A DNA stretch of 64,000 nucleotides from Adiantum capillus-veneris (GCA_014529385.2 CM043966.1:140604211-140668210); one strand, 5' to 3'; shown: positions 21,891-34,046, counted from the first letter of the stretch. Notes: generated from the letters alone by a model not told the origin. Numbers and translations: made by a program.

Positions 21891-22565
21891 CATCCTGATG
21901 GTACAATCACATAGATTTACTCTTTTGAAGACAACATCAAAAAGCCTGGACATCAGACACCCTTGAGTTAATTACTCAAGACCCAGCTCTTGCACAGCAT
22001 AGTGGTTTGGATTGCATAGATATTCAAAGCATGGTGGAGGCAACCATGGATATGCATAGACCCGATTGTTCAACCCATGCACACAGTTGTCCCGGAGTAC
22101 GCCATCTAGGAGGGGTGGAAGGGCACTAAGTAATTAAGGGCAATGTTTGAAGAGGGAGAAAAAAGTTCGATGTTAACGTGTGATTTTTTGGAAAATTACC
22201 TAATAATGCCCTTATAATTCATCATCAAGGGAAAATTCACTGATAATATCTTCCTGATGAGTGTAAATAGTGTATATAGTATCAGAAAATCATAAAAAAT
22301 AGTCATTTTTTGTATTCTTTATCATTTTTATTGATAATGAGATTTAAAAATAGAGAAAGCCAACAAAAAACAATAAAGCTGTGTTTTTCAATGGATTTTC
22401 TTAATTATCAGAATTTCACTTCCCAAAATGCAAAGAAGTCTTTGCAAGCCAATTTTTGGGTTATGGACCACATTTCGTGATTCAAATCACCTTATATCTC
22501 ATACACAGAGTCTATACAAAGCTAGAACCAATTTGTACCAAAAAAATGTTGATTTTGGTAGAAAT

Positions 22566-22587
22566 GTTAATAATCACGATTATTTAC
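22566..22587. repeat. Palindrome 5 of element A (pol-ORF3 gap)
   Basis: This 22-bp inverted repeat contains TAATAATCACGATTATTTAC and is the same motif as in the leader. Confidence 0.78.
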
Positions 22588-22858
22588 TTTCTAGCCAAAA
22601 TGGGGGAATTTTGATATTTTGCCATCATACATCCAAAGTACATGATGTGATAAGCCCACTAGCCAAGTTTGAACCAACTTGGAGCTCAAATCTCAAAGTT
22701 CCATTATATCTACTGTTTCAGAGACCTAAAGCCAAAATCTGGTACCATTTTCACCCTATGCATCCAAATGAGCCCATATTTCACTCAGAGTGTGTATTTG
22801 GTATATACTTCAAGCCTATGATGCCAAGTTTGCAAAATGTTTAAAAAAATACTCAGCT

Positions 22859-22879
22859 GTAAATAATGCGATTATTTAC
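22859..22879. repeat. Palindrome 6 of element A (pol-ORF3 gap)
   Basis: This 21-bp variant has the core TAAATAATGCGATTATTTA; one central base is missing relative to the 22-bp form. Confidence 0.75.
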
Positions 22880-23054
22880 TTTAGTTTGGACTTTACAATT
22901 TTGTTCCTTGCATGTTTTTATGCATCTATGCTTGTTCAAAAATTGATTTGAAGCAAATTGGACCAAAATTGTCAGCATTTTAGACTAAAGGACATTTCAG
23001 AGAAAAATCCATCAAATCTGCTAACTTTGACACTCCATTCACTGCACAGGAGCC

Positions 23055-26000
23055 ATGCAAGCAGCAGAGAGGGCCAAGAAGAAGCTCAACCAGAAAGAAA
23101 AGTTGCAGGAGCTACCCGCATACCAACTGGATCCAGATTCAGTCAAGGCCGCCAAGGCAGCCTATCTTTCAAAAGAACAGCTCGAAGAGCATCACACCAC
23201 AGTGTTCACCGGCAGATTCAAGAGTGAGGAGGGACATCAGGTAGAGTTGCAAGTCCTACCAAAAGAAGTTGGCGCCGCAAAACCTGAGACTAAAGAAGCC
23301 AAATGCAGGCTAGGACTCAGAGATTTCTATGAACAGGAGCCTTGCGACGTGGATATCCAAAAAGCTTATGAGCTTTTATCCACAATCAAAGAAGATGGAA
23401 CTGCACAGATTTTTGACCCTCAAGGTAACAAAGTTGAAGTGGTGATCAGCAAAGAAATAGTGGCAGAAGCACTCAGACTGCCCACCAAAGGAATGAAAAT
23501 GAGGGCAAGAGACAGGAAAACGGCAAGTACATTCACCAAAGAAATCACTGCAGCCACCTTTGTAGACCTAATTCACAAATAGGTTGTGAAGAGCCAACCT
23601 GGTTATACCACCAACACTTCCATTTCCTTGCTAAAAGGCCACCAAGGTATACCATGCCCAATCATCCGGTTGCAACCACTTTCACGCAAGTCCTCAAGTC
23701 AACAACCAGGGAACTGGTGGACCACGCACAATATGTCTTGACCACTCTGAAAGGAAAAAAGAAAGAAGGAAAGATTACTTACCTACGTGCACCAGAAGTG
23801 TTAACAAGGATTGCATACCATGCCATCGGCATGACCAACAACCTACCACCTGCCCCAGACCAGAATACTTGGATACTGTTAGCTCAACCATCTGCTCGAG
23901 CTACAAGATTGGCCAAGACATCCTACAAATCTGATGAAGAATCGGTTGAAAGTTTGTTGGAAAGGCACAACAGTGAAAGATTGGATGAGAAAAAAAGAGA
24001 GCACAAAGGGAGGAAATGAAGAGAAAAGTCGTGGCAGCACACCAAGAAGAGCCTGTGCAAAAGCAAACCCGGTTTGAAAGAGAGAAACACAGATATCAAT
24101 GCAGTCGACAAGCACAAGGAAAGGACCCAGAAAAATGGGTGCCTATTGAGCTTAAAGGGCCTAGAACAAAGCATCATACCAGGAAGCAATTTGAAGATCC
24201 AATGGAATCCTTGGAAAAGATGTACCAAGAAGCGAAAGCTTTAAAGCTGAAAGAAGCCGAAGAAGCGACGAGAAAAGTGAAAGAGGCGAAAGAAGAACCA
24301 AAGAGAGCAGAGAAAACTATCGAACAAGGAGAAGCACAACATAACCAAGGTGATGTGTCTCCCCGCATCTCTTCTCCTGTCTCTGAACACCAAGATCAAC
24401 CAATGCCAAGCGCACCACCATCATCGGAAGTTAAAGACACAACAAATGGGCCAACGAAAGAAGCAGAAGTTGAACAGGAAAAAGCAGCTGAAACTACACA
24501 AGAACCTGAATAGCAAAAGGCAGATGAATCTACACAACAAGCAGCTGGATCTACTCAAGAGCAGCCAATAGAGAAAGTACTAGAGACAGAAACGGTAGCA
24601 AGTCCTACAACAGAAGAGGACACCACAAGGCTTGAGCAGTCAAACGAACAAGACGTAGAGAAATTACTCTCTACTTCATTACGGCAAGATAAGGCCGAGG
24701 CACCACCCTCTACCTCCACGAAAAAAGAACAGCCCACGTCTACAAGAACAACAGCAACCAGCCATCCTGACACAGCCAAAAGACACAGAAGAGGCTGCAA
24801 AAACATCAACTCAGTTGGCATGACATGAAGACTAGCAATCAAATGATGAAGTCATCTTGGAGGTTAACGAATATGCTAAGCAAATGCACGAAATGACTGA
24901 AAGACTTCGCTCAACAGCACTTGGCCGTAACACAAGGGCCAAAGAGTTAGAGATGGTGATCGACGCACTCCAAGGGGAGCTAGACGACAGATTTAATGTC
25001 ATCACCGATCTTCAGAGGCAAGTGCAGGAGTTAAGAGCGGAAGCTGAACAACATTAGCTCGCTAGAGATAAGCAACAAAAATAAATGGAGGAGCTGGGTG
25101 AGTTGCTTACCAAACTGTCAGATGCATGCAAAACCAAGGATGATCAGCTGATGGAAGTTACAAATGAACTTCTCACTACCACCCTATTAGCTCAAAAGAT
25201 CCAAGTACAGCTAGATGTAGCCAGTGCTTCTCTACAGTAGTCAGAACAAAGAATCAATGATCAAGAGATATTCTTGTGGCAAATAGAAGAAAATCCAACC
25301 GTCGCCTCGATCAAAGGTACAGACGAGGTCTACAAGGAACTAGAAAAGAAAAATAAAGACCTCGAGCTGGAGCTGAAGTTAGAGCAATCTCAGCGCAGAG
25401 ACCTTGCCTTGATGCGGGTCCAGAGAGAAGATGAACTGCTGAAGGAGATAGCTGAACTCAAAAGAGTCAACCAGCTATTGAGAGAGGGAAGGCCAAAAAC
25501 TCAAGAAGAGACAGTCACTTCGGAGTAGCCTCAGATAGAAATACCCTCAGTATCATTTGCTGAAATGGAGACACAATCCACAGTAGAGCTAAGTGGCGAG
25601 GAAGAGTTTCAGGTATCTATTACAGAAGAAGACACAGTGTCCATGGTCCAAATCTCAAAGGTTGAAGAAGATGCACTAAAAGAAAAAGTTACACAAGAGG
25701 TAGATGAACAGTGGAAGGCAGCAATGGATTGGGAGCTGAGAGTACTTCATTCTGTCAATGTCACACAACTCACTCCCAATCAAATAAATACGCAATGGAA
25801 CCAACAGTCCCTGCCCTACCCTCTGATTAAAGTTGAGTTGCTACAGGTAAAAGAAAGGCTTTACACAGACATGCAAGTCGAGGGCGCAGATAAAGACCAC
25901 CCAAAGTGGAGGTTGCGCTGGCTGAACAAAAACCCAAGATACTTGATTCTATTCACGAGAGCACCTGCGCCCCTGCAAAAAGATCCGACTGTCTGTCCTG

Positions 26001-26640
26001 TACCAAGAGTAAGGACATGGATAGCACATGAGGCACTACTCAAGAAGCGGCCAACTTGGCTAAACTACCCCAGATTTCCTGCTCTAGAAAACGGACCAAC
26101 GACTAAAGAATACATGGTGAAAACCCTAAAGGGTGCCATGTCATTCTTTAAAAGTCTAACAGATTTGTCATGTGCTATGCTATATAAGATCTACCAAATG
26201 CTGCTCACAGGCATCGAAGTGTTCAAATAGCCAGAGCAAGTAGGCGCCCCTTGGATGTCATTCGTTGAGGGTAATAAAGGTTTGTACCCTAATCGCAGTG
26301 GCCAACCTTTCAAAGAAGTCTTCTATGGCTTCTATGCCAGATGCATGTTTCTACCTTCACACAATATGCTGGCATTCAAGAAAGCATTCTACACGGGATT
26401 CTTCACCTGGAGAACGAAAATATTTGCGCCAGTGATCAACAACCTCACATCAAGGTTTGTAGGATACTCAGCGGTGAAGCTCTAAAATAGAGTAACTATG
26501 CAGTTTTTGCAAGTGCCAGATGAAGAAAGGAAGATTAGATACCAAAAGGCATTAAGTGCACTTAAAGACCGCCTCACCAGTCGCCAGTTCGAAGACTACT
26601 TCAGCCCATATAGCTGTGTCAAGGGACGACACAGACAAGG
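23055..26640 (+). pseudogene. ORF3 of element A: long accessory protein of unknown function
   Basis: The ATG at 23055 opens a 176-codon frame (stop at 23580); homology to D then continues in other frames, and from 24857 to the LTR in a single frame with scattered stops. Order of parts: a basic N terminus; a folded-looking part with GNKVEVVISKEIVAEALRLP, close to GEKVEVVITHQLIADALKL in D; a part with APEVLTRIAYHAIG, close to GAEVLTKIAYEAIG in D; a long Glu/Lys/Gln-rich stretch with heptad character (24200-25530), probably coiled coil; and a C-terminal domain from WKAAMDWELR (25710) through VCPVPRVRTW and YMVKTLKGAMSFF to CMFLPSHNMLAFKKAFYTGF (26340-26400). No membrane segment or signal peptide is evident. 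The N-terminal part faintly recalls plant transposon-associated domains; I cannot name it. Confidence 0.75.
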
Positions 26641-26649
26641 AGGGGGGAA
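26636..26649 (+). other. Polypurine tract of element A
   Basis: CAAGGAGGGGGGAA ends directly before the TG of the 3' LTR. Confidence 0.88.
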
Positions 26650-27559
26650 TGTTAGAAGACATATACCATTTTTCGGAGTTCTCATTTGTAAACACTTATT
26701 ATTTTGATAAATCGAGAATATCGTAACTCCTATTTTCTCGGATAAACTCTGTAATTAATGAGCCCGGGCTACAAGCTTCCAGATTGTATCAACCTGTCAT
26801 TACCCATCTTTGGTAGAACTCCCAGATTATTAGTTTTGACCACCAAAAACCTTGGCTAAGGTATAAAAGCCAATTTTTGTAAGTTATTATTAGATTTATG
26901 GATAATGAAATACACAGTGTGAGCTAACGACACTCACTCCTCTCCTTCTCGTGCTTCCTAGTCACTCCCCGGTTATCACATTGTAGTCGTGTTTGTTGCA
27001 TTGCAACTACAGGTAAGAGCTCTACGCATTGACGTAAGCACTTCACCATAATTTGTAGCTTTTGGTGTCGTCGTGACCCGCGGCCTAATTTCATCATAAC
27101 TAAGAATTTACACTTACAAATCAAAAACTAAGCATAGGCGGGGTATGGGGACATCATTGCCAAGCATTTAGATGCATTCTGGGTCGAAAATGACGAGGTC
27201 AAAAATCCACTGCTGTTAATAATCGCGATTTTGAAACTTGACCTAAAGTGGGATTTGAGACCATAAGCATGTTGCCTAGATCTTATAAACATGTCCTAGA
27301 AGGTTCATTATGTTTGGATGTCATCTGATGCTATAATGGATGTGATTTGTTTGCCAATGAGCGATTGGCTTTTGGTGATTTCAGTCACTTGAGTGTAGCT
27401 TGAGTTAGATGCGAGTTGTTAGTTGTTTTTTGAGAGATTGACAACCTCTTGTAGCCTCAATGCACTAGTCGAGTCAGGTTCGTCCCATGGATTGACAAAT
27501 CATGGTTCTTGCTAATACTGCAATAAGATAGGATAGTGAGGTTAAACATGCATCCCACA
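26650..27559 (+). repeat. Element A 3' LTR
   Basis: The LTR is 910 bp, TGTTAGAAG to CCCACA, without the 515-bp duplication of the 5' LTR. TATAAAA lies at 26862-26868. A half-site of the element palindrome (GTTAATAATCGCGATT) lies at 27214, and equivalents in the 5' LTR lie at 785 and 1301. Confidence 0.93.
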
Positions 27560-27564
27560 TCGTC
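27560..27564. repeat. Target-site duplication of element A, right copy
   Basis: TCGTC, identical to 208-212. Confidence 0.9.
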
Positions 27565-27659
27565 CTTTTTTGGATTATCTTGCCTCTCAAGTCCCGTGAG
27601 CATGCCTTCTATGCCAAGGGGTTGTCGTCACGACGGTGTGACAACCGCATTGTGGGCAC
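27565..27659 (-). repeat. F1 element LTR, right part
   Basis: This continues the match to the F2 LTR, for example tgcctctcaagtcc and ccttctatgccaagggg, aligning with 33967-34017. The LTR end lies near the GGCACC at 27655-27660. Confidence 0.65.
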
Positions 27660-28569
27660 CTGAATGTTGCCTTCCAAGTCTTCTAATTAACGTTCAAGTA
27701 ACCCAACGGTCCGCTAACTAACCTAGACGTGCACTAATTTGCCATAAATGTGCTGCTTTCTAGCTTATTTTAACTAATATATGATTATGCGTTCGTATTT
27801 CCCTTACTTTACTATGTTTCGTAGTCCAACTCTCTAATATGCAAGATTACTCATGTATGCTCTCCAAACATGCTATTTATGGTTAAAGTCTGAGTTCCCA
27901 TATACATTTTTAATGGAGTTTTTAGCCAAGATTTATCAGCATGCAATCATCCAGATATTTACTTGACCGCTAGAGTTCAAAACTACACTTCAGAACTCAC
28001 AAAACAAATCAATCACTTACTGGACTTCAAATTATTGAACATTGCAACTAGAATCATTGAATAGATTTGCAAATTTTTCAATAAAAAACACCAGAATAAT
28101 CTTGTAATGATGTAAATTTCTAACGAAATGCCAAAAACTATCAATGATTCAATTCCCCTTCCCAAATGCCACTAACCATGCAGAAATATGCAGCATTTCA
28201 TTTCCAAGTATGATTTCAATACAGATACATCTTCAAACAATCAGATTTGTTCTCAAGTATGAAGCTAGCAATGCAAATAATGAAACTAGCAATACGTCTT
28301 TCTAGTGTTATGAACTTGTTTGGAAATCAAGAAAAAGACTAACCAGTGAATTTTAACTTTTGATTTTGGGTGTTTTGCTTTCTGTCTACGTCCGAATTCG
28401 AGCAGCGGCTCCTCTCACTTGAAAGTGAGTCACTCCGCAACACAATTTTGAATTTACTTTCCAAATTTCTCTCTCTGCCTCTCTTTCTCTCACTAGCTCA
28501 GCAAGTGTTCATTCTTTCTCTCTATCTCACTAACTCTCATACAGGCAATCAACCTAATAGCGCTAATGC

Positions 28570-28574
<5 letters not shown>

Positions 28575-28608
<34 letters not shown>
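28575..28608. repeat. (CT)n microsatellite
   Basis: About 17 CT units within the pyrimidine-rich block. Confidence 0.95.
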
Positions 28609-28611
<3 letters not shown>

Positions 28612-28824
28612 CTTTCATACTGGCACACCGAGGACTCTTTCTTTCTCTCTCCACTCCGAAGCTTCTATGCTACTCTGGCAACCTCTCTCTAACTTGCGCT
28701 ACAGGTATTGATTCTCTCTCCCTCACTTCACAGGACCCACACACTCATACTACTCCCTCTCCTACTACCCTCGTAGGCTCTGGAATGCTCTCTCCCTACA
28801 CACAAACGCTAGCAGGCAATAATA

Positions 28825-28826
<2 letters not shown>

Positions 28827-28909
<83 letters not shown>
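28827..28909. repeat. (CT)n microsatellite
   Basis: About 41 CT units. Pyrimidine-rich DNA with shorter CT runs extends on both sides to about 29510. Confidence 0.97.
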
Positions 28910-28913
<4 letters not shown>

Positions 28914-30591
28914 AACTTGCAAACACACACAGAAAACCTCTCATGCACTATCGTTAATCTCTCTCTCTCTCTTTCTTTCTCGGCTCCAACCTGATGAAGT
29001 GATCTCTCTCTATTTCTGAACTGCAGCGCTACCCTCCTTCCTAGCTTGCCTCATGATCACGTTCCTCCTCTCTCTCTTCTTGCAGCCCCCACCATGCAAC
29101 CATTTCAGGCCCTACTCTGCTCTTGGGAAACTTGTGGTGCCTCTAATCGAGACACACACAGCAGGTCTACCTCTTCTCGGCTTGCAACCCTCTAGTGGTC
29201 TGCGACCTCTGCAGGTAATGAGCACACAACAACCCTACTCAACTCTCACCCTTCCATGGCCACCCCACTCTCGGCTCTGCCTCGCGATCACTGTAGGCGG
29301 CCCTCTCTCTAACTATCGCCTGCAGCGTTTTTCTCTCCCTCTCAGTTTCTCTGTGTAGCGACCTATACTATGCAGCAGCAAGTAATACACACAGACACAC
29401 AGTCAAGCAAATGGATACACACACACAGTCAAGCGAAATCTCTCTCTCTCTTTCTCTCCTACTTTCTCTCACTAAAAAACAGCGCTAAAACTCTCTCTCT
29501 CTCTCTCTCTGTATCGTATACTGCAGCGCTCACCATGCTGTCCCTCTAGCAAGAAGGACTAGCTCTCCAATTGCTTCTTGCTCTCGCGACTCCCCACTTC
29601 CCTCTCTGGCGACCCCACCTCTCCAACCAACTCGTGGCTTCTCAAGAAAAAACGTTTTTTTTTCAAAAGTCATTTTTTTAATGATTTCTTATCTTTTGGA
29701 GCCTATTCTCACCCTTGCCCTCGAAATCATGTCCAGCAACCTCGACTCGGCTTCTTTCGACTCAACCCCTCCTGGCGGTCCCCAAACTTTCTCGCTTCCC
29801 ATGTTGCTCACAATTCTTGGCTATTTCCTAAACTACTTCACTCGGCCCCTCTAGACTTCTTCTCATCTTGAGTTCAACTCTAGTTCGCTAGATCTTTAAG
29901 GTCTCTTGGGATAGTTTCCTAGGACATTAAAACTCTTTTCTTCTTTCACCTCGATTCACTTGCCTTTCCTCTAATTCTCAACCCACTCGGCAAAGAAACC
30001 TAAAACCCTTCTTCACGGCTCATCTCTCTCTCTCTCATTATCTGCCCAAAACAAAGTTGGCTTCTTTCATTTTCTGTCTCCTTAAATTTCATATTTAGTA
30101 ACCTTGCGGCCTACTCCTTCTCTCTCTATATCGCGCTTACGCTTGACACTTTAATTATAAGATTCCCGCAAAACAATGACCAATCATTCAAATTTCAATG
30201 ACATTTACATGCAACAGTCATAAAATCATACTAAACAAGCATTATGATGCAGTGATTTACATGCATATGCTCCTAATATGCCCATGCAGGTTCCCAAATT
30301 AATGTCAAAAGTTTACAATTTTGGTGTAGATTGATGGGTCTACAACACCCCCTCGATGAAAAAAATTGCGCGCCCAAAGACAACACACAAGAACAAGCCC
30401 TTGAGGGGTGCTAAGCCACGTCACCATTGACTGGGAGTAGGAGGATGACCAACGGCACTAAAAGGGCCACTAGGGCCACCATCTTTGATCACTACAGACA
30501 CCTACAAAAGAGCCATCCTTGCTCATCCCATATCCAGTCACGAGAGAGCTCTCTCTCCCTTGAGCTCATTGCTAATGAAAAGGAGGGGGGG

Positions 30592-30592
<1 letters not shown>

Positions 30593-30639
<47 letters not shown>
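30593..30639. repeat. Homopolymer G47 in F1
   Basis: A run of 47 G follows GGGGGGGC. The F2 copy at the same place has only seven G (34282-34288), so the tract has expanded in this copy or is an assembly artefact. Confidence 0.85.
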
Positions 30640-31846
30640 CGCTTCATCCCTTATACCATGCTCGGCTGGTCCCGAGCATCATTTATGGGATTTTCCATGG
30701 CCACTTGTCATCGTCGGGTGGATTGGGTCTCCAAGGCTTCCCAAATCCTCCCAAGATCTCCAGAAAGCCATAAAAAGAAATCTTTTTTCCTTATGGTTTT
30801 CAACTGCTTGCCAACTGGCATGGCCCCCCAATCAGCGGTCCGCAAATACCCATGGTGACTCCATGGCTCTAGCTTTGAGCTTCTCCATCTCGGCCTCTTT
30901 TTGACTTCACCACTCCAACTAGTGCGACAAAAATCTGGAAAAACCTTCTTGCATCACACAGTCGTCAACTTGCGTCCAACTTCAATCCGCGATATCTCCA
31001 CGGTTTGGACTTCATTTTCCATGTTGTCTCTTTCTATTAGCTCAACATAGTGTCCATTACCTCTATGAACCTTGTCGGGCTTCAAAAAACATTAGATGGC
31101 ACATCATTCGAGGTGGCACACTTGGCTTAGAACTAGCCCTCGACAAAACTTCATATGGCAATAACTTGGCATCTGGTATTCCAAATGACAATCTAAAAAG
31201 ACTAAATGCTCCCCATGATGAGCACTTTAGGCCCGTGCATTCACATCAACTTTGGTCACTTGTCCCCATCTACCCTATCCGTCTCAGATTTTCAAGGTAC
31301 CCCAGCTTCAAACTATCGTATCTTGCACCCTGTAGCTCTGTTTAATGAGCTGTTTGGACCTGCTCCCTAAGCACTCCAAGCTCTACATTACCAAACCAAA
31401 AACTAGCACGTTGATCATCCTACCTGCCATCCTATCCGGACCAATCTGGAGGCCTTTTGGTCTAGAAAACCACATAAAGCATACATCTCCGCTGCCACTT
31501 GCTTGCCAGCCTCTTCCCATATGCTCTGGCCTTCTACCATGCATGTATAAGTATACACATCACTACATGTGGCCTCTGCTAGGGTCAACACACTTTGGAT
31601 GCACCAGCATCGCCCAACCCCCTAGTTGAACATTCAAATTCAACCAAAAAACAACCTTATTCTTCTACCAACTGCAAAAACTGGCAAAGACTATTAGCAA
31701 ACCAAAAGACACTACCATATATACAAGGCCCTACCCACTGTTGCCATCCATCCATCTCCATCCATCTGTAGCACCTTCCATTAGTGTTTCATCCATGTCC
31801 GCAGCCATCCATGCACACAATATGCCCAAAGCACTTTAGCATCTCT

Positions 31847-32352
31847 TCACATCTTTACTTGCGTCATCAACAAGCCTGGCTCTGTAACCATACTATTTGT
31901 ACTGACCAACAATTTTGAACCTCCCTCCCAACCATGTAAAGCAAGGTTCCTCTCAATGGAACTCTGTATCTGGCTAATAACATACTTCACTGTTGTGCTT
32001 ACAAGCATATATTTCAACCATGTATTGCATATCTCCTTTGATAGCTTAGACACCACCAATAAATCCCCTTATCTACCATATGACATACCTGCTTCACTGG
32101 ACTCTTCAACTCCTCTAAACCCGTACACTCCTCTCTGCTAGCATCATCAAGATCTTATTCTTCAACCACCGGCTCCTCAAGGTTGATCTGCTCCATCTGC
32201 CTGTCATCTTCAACTGCCTGTTCTTCGACCACCTCTCTTACCACTGCATCATGCGCTGCCAAAGTAGAGAGAGACTCTCCCCACACTGCATCATCCTGGT
32301 CCTCATTGATAGGCAAAGTCACCTCATTCCTTTTGGCAAGATTCTGCATCAC
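31847..32352 (-). pseudogene. F1 reading-frame remnants, minus strand
   Basis: Two fragments (32352-32155 and 32059-31847) match fragments of F2: NEDQDDAVWGESLSTLAAHD against DEDQDDARWGESLSTLAEHD, and ISQIQSSIERNLALHGWEGG against ISQIQSSIEKNPALHGWEGG. The conserved protein text in two copies shows that this strand was coding. The family is not recognised; an acidic gag-like product is possible. Confidence 0.5.
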
Positions 32353-32715
32353 CTTCTATTTGCATATCCTCATAGGTGGACATAGACTCCTCCACTTTAT
32401 CCTCACCAGGCATATCAGCATGCAATGCTCACTGATCTTCATACATATCCACTACATTTCCATGTACATGAAAAGTATCAAACTCTTCATACCTGGAATG
32501 GGTTGACGCTATTTCCCAGCTTGTATCTGCATCCCTTGAGCTGCACTTGCCCAGATCAACCTCATCTTCTATCTCCTGCTTGAGAATGTCTTCCAGCTTT
32601 ATGGCCTTGACTTAATCTGCAAATCGTATCCTATGATCTTTACCATTATTCAAAGAAGAATGAACGTCCATACCTTGATTTGGCATCACTTCCCTTGCCC
32701 GATTGGGAACTGTCT

Positions 32716-33160
32716 TCACATCCCGCACAATTGGAGCCGCCCTAATTGGAAACCTTGGCACGGGAACCACCCCATCTCTTTGCATCTACAAAACCCTAGT
32801 TCTTCCTGCACTGGTACATTCATTTGCACCACCTTCGGCTCGACTCGCACTACTTTAATTGGCTTAGGCTCCACTGCATTTGACAACCCCTTCTTGGCTT
32901 TCCGCTTCTTCAATAACTTCTTGGTCTGGCCTCTAGCCAATTCCACTGCCTCGGCATACGTCACATGCCCATCGTCTCCATTTTATCCTTGACCTCCTCA
33001 TGCAGGAAATCAAAAAACTTGCTCAATTGTAAAAAATCAACACTTTGAGTACAAGTTACCTCCATCAGCTCACACTTGGCACACAAACAACACGCCTCTC
33101 TATAGCCTAGGATAATCATTGCACCCCAATCCACTAGAGTTCACCTTCAAAACTTGCACA
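32716..33160 (-). pseudogene. F1 upstream coding remnant, gag-like
   Basis: On the minus strand this reads VDFLQLSKFFDFLHEEVKDKM and then, across a break near 32965, TYAEAVELARGQTKKLLKKR. The layout (helical domain, a TYxEAxxxA phrase, then a basic tail) resembles the end of a retroelement capsid, but I cannot assign it to a known family. F2 has the same text split by element C at the TY of TYAEA. Confidence 0.45.
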
Positions 33161-33405
33161 ACTGACAGCAAACCACACCATATTTTGCCCATTTATGATC
33201 GTGCCGCAACACACACCGCTCTTTCTTTCTCTCTCACACACACAGAGGCGGAAAGGGGAACTCACCCAACACACAAACAACACGCCTCTCTATAGCCCAA
33301 TATAATCACTACACCCCAATCCACTAGAGTTCACATTCAAAACTCGCACAAGTGACAACAGACCACACCAGGTTTCTCTCATTTACGACCGTGCTATAGC
33401 ACACA

Positions 33406-33500
<95 letters not shown>
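33081..33500. repeat. 190-bp tandem duplication with CT tract in F1
   Basis: The phrase acacaaacaacacgcctctc starts at 33081 and again at 33271. The second copy ends in a 92-bp CT run, while the first copy has only ctctttctttctctctc at the same place. Confidence 0.8.
33408..33499. repeat. (CT)n microsatellite in F1
   Basis: About 46 CT units; the non-expanded allele is at about 33220-33236 in the sister unit of the tandem duplication. Confidence 0.97.
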
Positions 33501-33502
<2 letters not shown>

Positions 33503-33745
33503 CACAGAAGTCCGAGGAGGCACACACATCTCAAACACATGCACCAGGGAAAAAGGGAAAGAAACGGCACAAAAACCGATATGATTTGCTTCAATTATGG
33601 TGAAAAACCTGCTACAAAAAACCTTGAAAACTCTTTCTATTACAGACTCGGCATGACACCATCGAGCAACGAAGTCGAGGAAATTCTGGCTCCTCCACTG
33701 TGCAACTCTCCTCGTTGTTGAGAGTGACTAGAAAAAAAACACTAC

Positions 33746-34046
33746 TGATACCCTCCTCGGCTTCAACAATTTTTCCAGAAGCTCCACCCTCGAGCTCCGT
33801 CTTCTTTGCAAGATAGTCCTCCCGAAGTTCCCCCCAAATTGTCCAAAAAAAAACTTCACCACCAAAACCGTACAAAAATCTCCCTTATAGGGTGTGTGAG
33901 GCCACCCCTATTTTGGGCTAGACCATTCTTTTTTTAGATCCTCCACATGTGCACCATCCTTTTGTGGCTTAACTTGCCTCTCAAGTCCGGTGGGCAGGCC
34001 TTCTATGCCAAGGGGGGTCGTCACGACGGCGTGAGAACCGTATCAT
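33746..34046 (-). repeat. LTR shared by F1 and F2 (intact reference copy)
   Basis: It starts TGATACCC on the plus strand and ends before the CCCCCTC tract. It aligns with 1-212 plus 27565-27659 and provides the empty site for element A. It has internal regions of the same family on both sides, so F1 and F2 form a tandem LTR-body-LTR-body unit. Confidence 0.65.

Larger units (their letters stand above)
21891..23054 (+). other. Element A gap between pol and ORF3, with two palindromes
   Basis: No coding sequence is recognised. A purine run (ggaggggtggaaggg, near 22109) resembles an internal purine tract. Palindromes at 22566 and 22859 repeat the leader motif with a spacing of 293 bp, and the sequence around them resembles leader units. 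Confidence 0.65.
213..27559 (+). mobile_element. Element A: Ty3/Gypsy LTR retrotransposon carrying ORF3, with nested element B
   Basis: The element has matching LTRs (213-1650 and 26650-27559), a primer-binding site, a purine tract, a perfect 5-bp target duplication, and gag, protease, RT, RNase H, integrase and an extra gene ORF3, all on the plus strand. Without B it is about 18.2 kb, long for the superfamily, because of a 2-kb leader, a 1.1-kb gap between pol and ORF3, and the 3.6-kb ORF3. The tRNA-Asp-type primer site and an additional gene after pol recall the Athila group, but ORF3 shows no envelope-like membrane segment. Every gene is broken by stops or shifts, so the copy is old and cannot act by itself. 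Confidence 0.92.
27661..30347 (-). mobile_element. G: probable solo LTR, minus strand
   Basis: In F2 the LTR runs straight into the CCCCCTC purine tract (34040-34060), but in F1 2687 bp separate these points. The extra block has TG at its left end and ACAACA at its right end, so on the minus strand it reads TGTTGT to CA. No matching second LTR or coding region is seen, and the 5 bases on each side (GCACC and CCCCC) agree at only 3 of 5. A solo LTR is the simplest reading. The middle (28370-29520) is strongly pyrimidine-rich with several CT microsatellites. Confidence 0.42.
30348..33745 (-). mobile_element. F1 internal region
   Basis: This is the body of a short LTR element lying on the minus strand between the LTR at 1-27659 (interrupted) and the LTR at 33746. 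It starts with a purine tract on the minus strand (CATCGAGGGGG at 30348-30358). About 2.6 kb align with F2 (34047-36656), and the alignment continues at 58585. No protease, RT or integrase motif is seen, so the element looks non-autonomous. Confidence 0.6.

Noticed and set aside
22109-22124. Second purine tract in A implying an additional LTR near 22130
   Set aside because: No LTR-like start or repeat of LTR sequence follows; noted only as an internal purine run.
23055-26640. ORF3 as an envelope-like gene of the Athila type
   Set aside because: No signal peptide or membrane-spanning segment is evident in either copy, and the long charged heptad stretch does not fit; kept as unknown.
28370-29358. 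Protein-coding frames in the CT-rich block
   Set aside because: Composition-driven Ser/Leu text without any recognisable motif.
27661-30347. A host gene with pyrimidine-rich introns
   Set aside because: Frames are short and follow CT repeats; the block is exactly absent from the paralogous F2 position, which fits an insertion.
30427-30904. Open frames with poly-Gly through the G47 tract
   Set aside because: They arise from a homopolymer that the F2 copy lacks; the real conserved text in this repeat is on the other strand.
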